Source of the DNA: Ptiloglossa arizonensis
Taxonomy: Eukaryota; Arthropoda; Insecta; Hymenoptera; Colletidae
Direction: 5' to 3'
NCBI RefSeq assembly: GCF_051014685.1
Contig: NC_135056.1
Location: 2,294,001 to 2,358,000, forward strand
DNA: 64,000 bases
A program made the position numbers and the translations under genes. The notes below the pieces were generated by a model. The model had not been told where the DNA came from. It ran no database searches and worked only from the letters and a program-made list of their open reading frames with translations. Below are positions 62,040 to 64,000 of the stretch, piece after piece; the first letter of the stretch is position 1; every line of letters starts with the position of its first letter.

Positions 62040-62790
62040 TCCATCACCTTGATGCGCCACCGACACCTTGGGACAGGATACGGCGCAGCACATATTGGAG
62101 GTGTACCCTGCCTGGACGGATGAGGGCCGTGTCCTGGTCAGCGTAATTGGGATGGATCTCTCGCTGCCGGGTCTGGTGAGAGCTATGCTCGGCAGCGAGA
62201 GGAAGTGAAAGACGGTTGCCTCCTTCTGCGAAGTTGTAATTTCGCAAAAGGAGGCAGCGAGACGGGCGAGAGAAAGAGAGCGGGCATGAGTGGTAGCCAC
62301 TGGGCCACCCTAATAGTAACGGGCGGGGCCCGTCGGTGTTGCGACCGTATCCCCACACGTGCTTCTGATGTGAAGGTGATTGCGACGCTCTCGGGGGGAG
62401 GAGCCAGCGCTTCCTCCCGAGAGCGTAACCAAAATAAACGCCGCGCCGGCGGTGTGGAAGTGCCTCTTATTTCCGTACCGCTGGGCATGGCTATGGGGGC
62501 CGCGGGCGGTCGTGAGTTGAGGCTCATGACCGCCCATTTCGCGGCCTTCACATAACGGGGCTGCGGAGCAGGACCACACTGTCCCGTCGCCGAGAGTAAA
62601 GGGACAGAGCAGATTTTCACACCGCAGCACGGGGGAGTACCGGCTGTTTTGATGTTTTCAGTTCTCGGTATTCCCCCATAATGTGAAAGGATGGTCACCG
62701 TAGGGGTGTTAGAGGGTAGATTCTGCACCCGACGATCCCTTGGGGAGGGATCAGGGGAGTCTTTCGAAGATTTTTCCCACGGAAAAAAAA
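62040..62790 (+). mobile_element. R1-type LINE 3' UTR copy with poly(A)
   Basis: The longest 3' UTR copy. It has GGATCTCTCGCTGCCGGGTC (62152), GAAGTGAAAGACGG and CTTCTGCGAAGTTG, the GGCGGTCGTGAGTTGAGGCTC block (62505), the hairpin GTACCGGCTGTTTTGATG...CTCGGTATTCCCCC (62630-62680), and GAAGATTTTTCCCACGG followed by an A-run ending near 62790. The overlapping 100-180-codon frames on both strands are GC-driven by-products. Confidence 0.8.
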
Positions 62791-62799
62791 GAGCTGAAG

Positions 62800-64000
62800 C
62801 AGCTGGTCAGTTCCAACGATCCGCTAGCCCCATGTAGGGTGGGCCAGCTGCTGCTGTCATTACAGCAGAAAATTACCGTCGAGCGTTTAAGGACTTCCAC
62901 TTCACGTCCAGTCGGTACTCGTAGAAAGCTGTGTGCGAACTCGCGAGCAGATCCAGCCGGGAAAGCCCCGACAAAACGGTTTTCATCTTGTAAGACATTA
63001 TCTTATAACCGCGAGCCACCCACAGCAACATTCATTTATGAACCCCGCATAGCATCGTTTGGTTGCGTCGGGAAACCGCCAGGTCGCCAACACATACGGG
63101 AGCTGCATATAGGGCTATCGACTAGACCTTGCCTACGTAGAGACGGCGAATATTGTTGCTCGGGCCCTGCAGGTTGGGAAGAAGCTGGCTTAAATCCGTA
63201 GCAATCCCCGTCAACCACGGGGTCAGCGACCGAAAATGCTCCTTGAAACGTCAGTGACTGTTGAGGATTAGCTCCAGATATTTCATCTGGAACTTCATCT
63301 TAACATTGCTCTCACCTACCTTGATTAAAGGAGAGGGAAGGGAGTGGCAGTTCCTGCCGAGATCAGTATATCGTCAGCATCTCGGTTTTATAAAGTATCA
63401 TCTACAACTCGATTTCCTTAATCCGTTCAACTACGCGCCGAGCATTGTCCTCAGCACGTCGAATGACCATACCGTAAATTGTCTCTGATCGCTAGGAAGC
63501 ATGGTCGGGGCCGGAGGCCTTGAAAATGAAACTCCTGGTCTTCAACGGCTTCGGAAATATCCAGATGTCTAGCACAACCAATGATTTGACTCTATCCATT
63601 ACCTGAACTTTCGATACTTCGAGAAGAGCGTCCCAGTCGGGCCTTGCGCTTCTTTGACACGCTTTTACCGTCTGCCACCCTGTCTCTCGTTGGGAAAGGT
63701 AGTTGTGGCGGCTGTGGCCTGGTAGCCTTCTGGGCTATCTTTTTGATATTCCGACTGACCACCTTCGTCTACGTCTCCTTGAATAGGTGTGGCCAGTATC
63801 ACTCAGGGTGCAGGGGGTCTGTTCCCCACTGCAGCCTTTGAGGTACCACTTTTCGCCTTCTGGAAAGCCGCGGTGAGCTAATAAGCAGAGTGCATGGCCT
63901 TGGGGTCACCAATTTAGTTCAAATTTTACAGGATGATAGATTTTGCTCTCCTGTTGCTGAAGGTATATGATTATATGGGCCACTACTCTATTTTTAAGAT
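62800..64000 (-). mobile_element. R1-clade LINE fragment, minus strand
   Basis: 62880-63060 matches 15270-15390 (shared TCGCGAGCA...CCGGGAAAGCCCC...CATTATCTTATAACCGCG). 63240-63440 matches 15500-15650 and on the minus strand encodes the QMKYLELILN and region after motif C of the R1 reverse transcriptase. Frames are broken throughout. Its 3' end meets the plus-strand copy tail at 62790 without its own poly(A); its 5' part may continue past the window. Confidence 0.65.

Noticed and set aside
62044..63218. Overlapping frames of 100-180 codons on both strands
   Set aside because: GC-rich LINE 3' UTR with few stops by chance; the conserved hairpin and poly(A) show it is non-coding.
1..64000. TTAGG telomeric repeats, tRNA genes, rRNA genes, CRISPR arrays
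   Set aside because: Looked for by eye and not found. TTAGG matters because some R1-clade LINEs target it, but no tandem TTAGG flanks any copy here.

Overview
The window is AT-rich insect nuclear DNA, most likely from a hymenopteran (ant or bee). It holds split host genes with short GT-AG introns and a dense load of decayed transposons: R1-clade LINEs, Tc1/mariner elements including the insect type with a DUF4817-like N-terminus, piggyBac, and a BED-finger hAT-like relic. GC-richer LINE islands sit inside AT-rich host DNA. The host assignment is inferred from gene and transposon content, not from a species marker.

Layout. 1-2766: three R1-type LINE 3' ends head to tail. 5489-12805 (minus): a seven-exon ZNF800-type zinc-finger gene. 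15-21.3 kb: an island of LINE and Tc1/mariner relics. 21875-31111 (minus): a complete 25-exon CFAP44 gene (WD40 plus coiled coil; axoneme). It is head-to-head, 287 bp apart, with AP-2 sigma (31399-32144, plus; clathrin adaptor). 33.4-40.2 kb: a hAT-like relic, an orphan heat-shock-type promoter, and another LINE. 41760-45932 (plus): a seven-exon FUT10/FUT11-type fucosyltransferase, convergent with tubulin cofactor D (TBCD; 46492-60796, minus, eight exons). The 9.3-kb fourth intron of TBCD is a transposon nest. It holds two Tc1 elements, a mariner, and a 4.6-kb piggyBac with TTAA ends that itself contains other insertions and a long inverted repeat. 62-64 kb: more R1-type LINE sequence.

For ZNF800, CFAP44, AP-2 sigma, the fucosyltransferase and TBCD I joined exons by hand. 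Splice sites and reading phases close exactly in every case (900, 1772, 142, 437 and 1151 residues), so these five models look intact. The genes belong to unrelated pathways (transcription, cilia, endocytosis, glycosylation, tubulin folding); I see no operon-like logic.

I found no clearly new biological system. The items most worth a second look are a hairpin conserved in the LINE 3' ends, two perfect heat-shock elements plus a TATA box with no recognisable gene, the nested piggyBac with a roughly 1.5-kb imperfect hairpin, and a GC-AG intron placed directly after the AP-2 sigma start codon.
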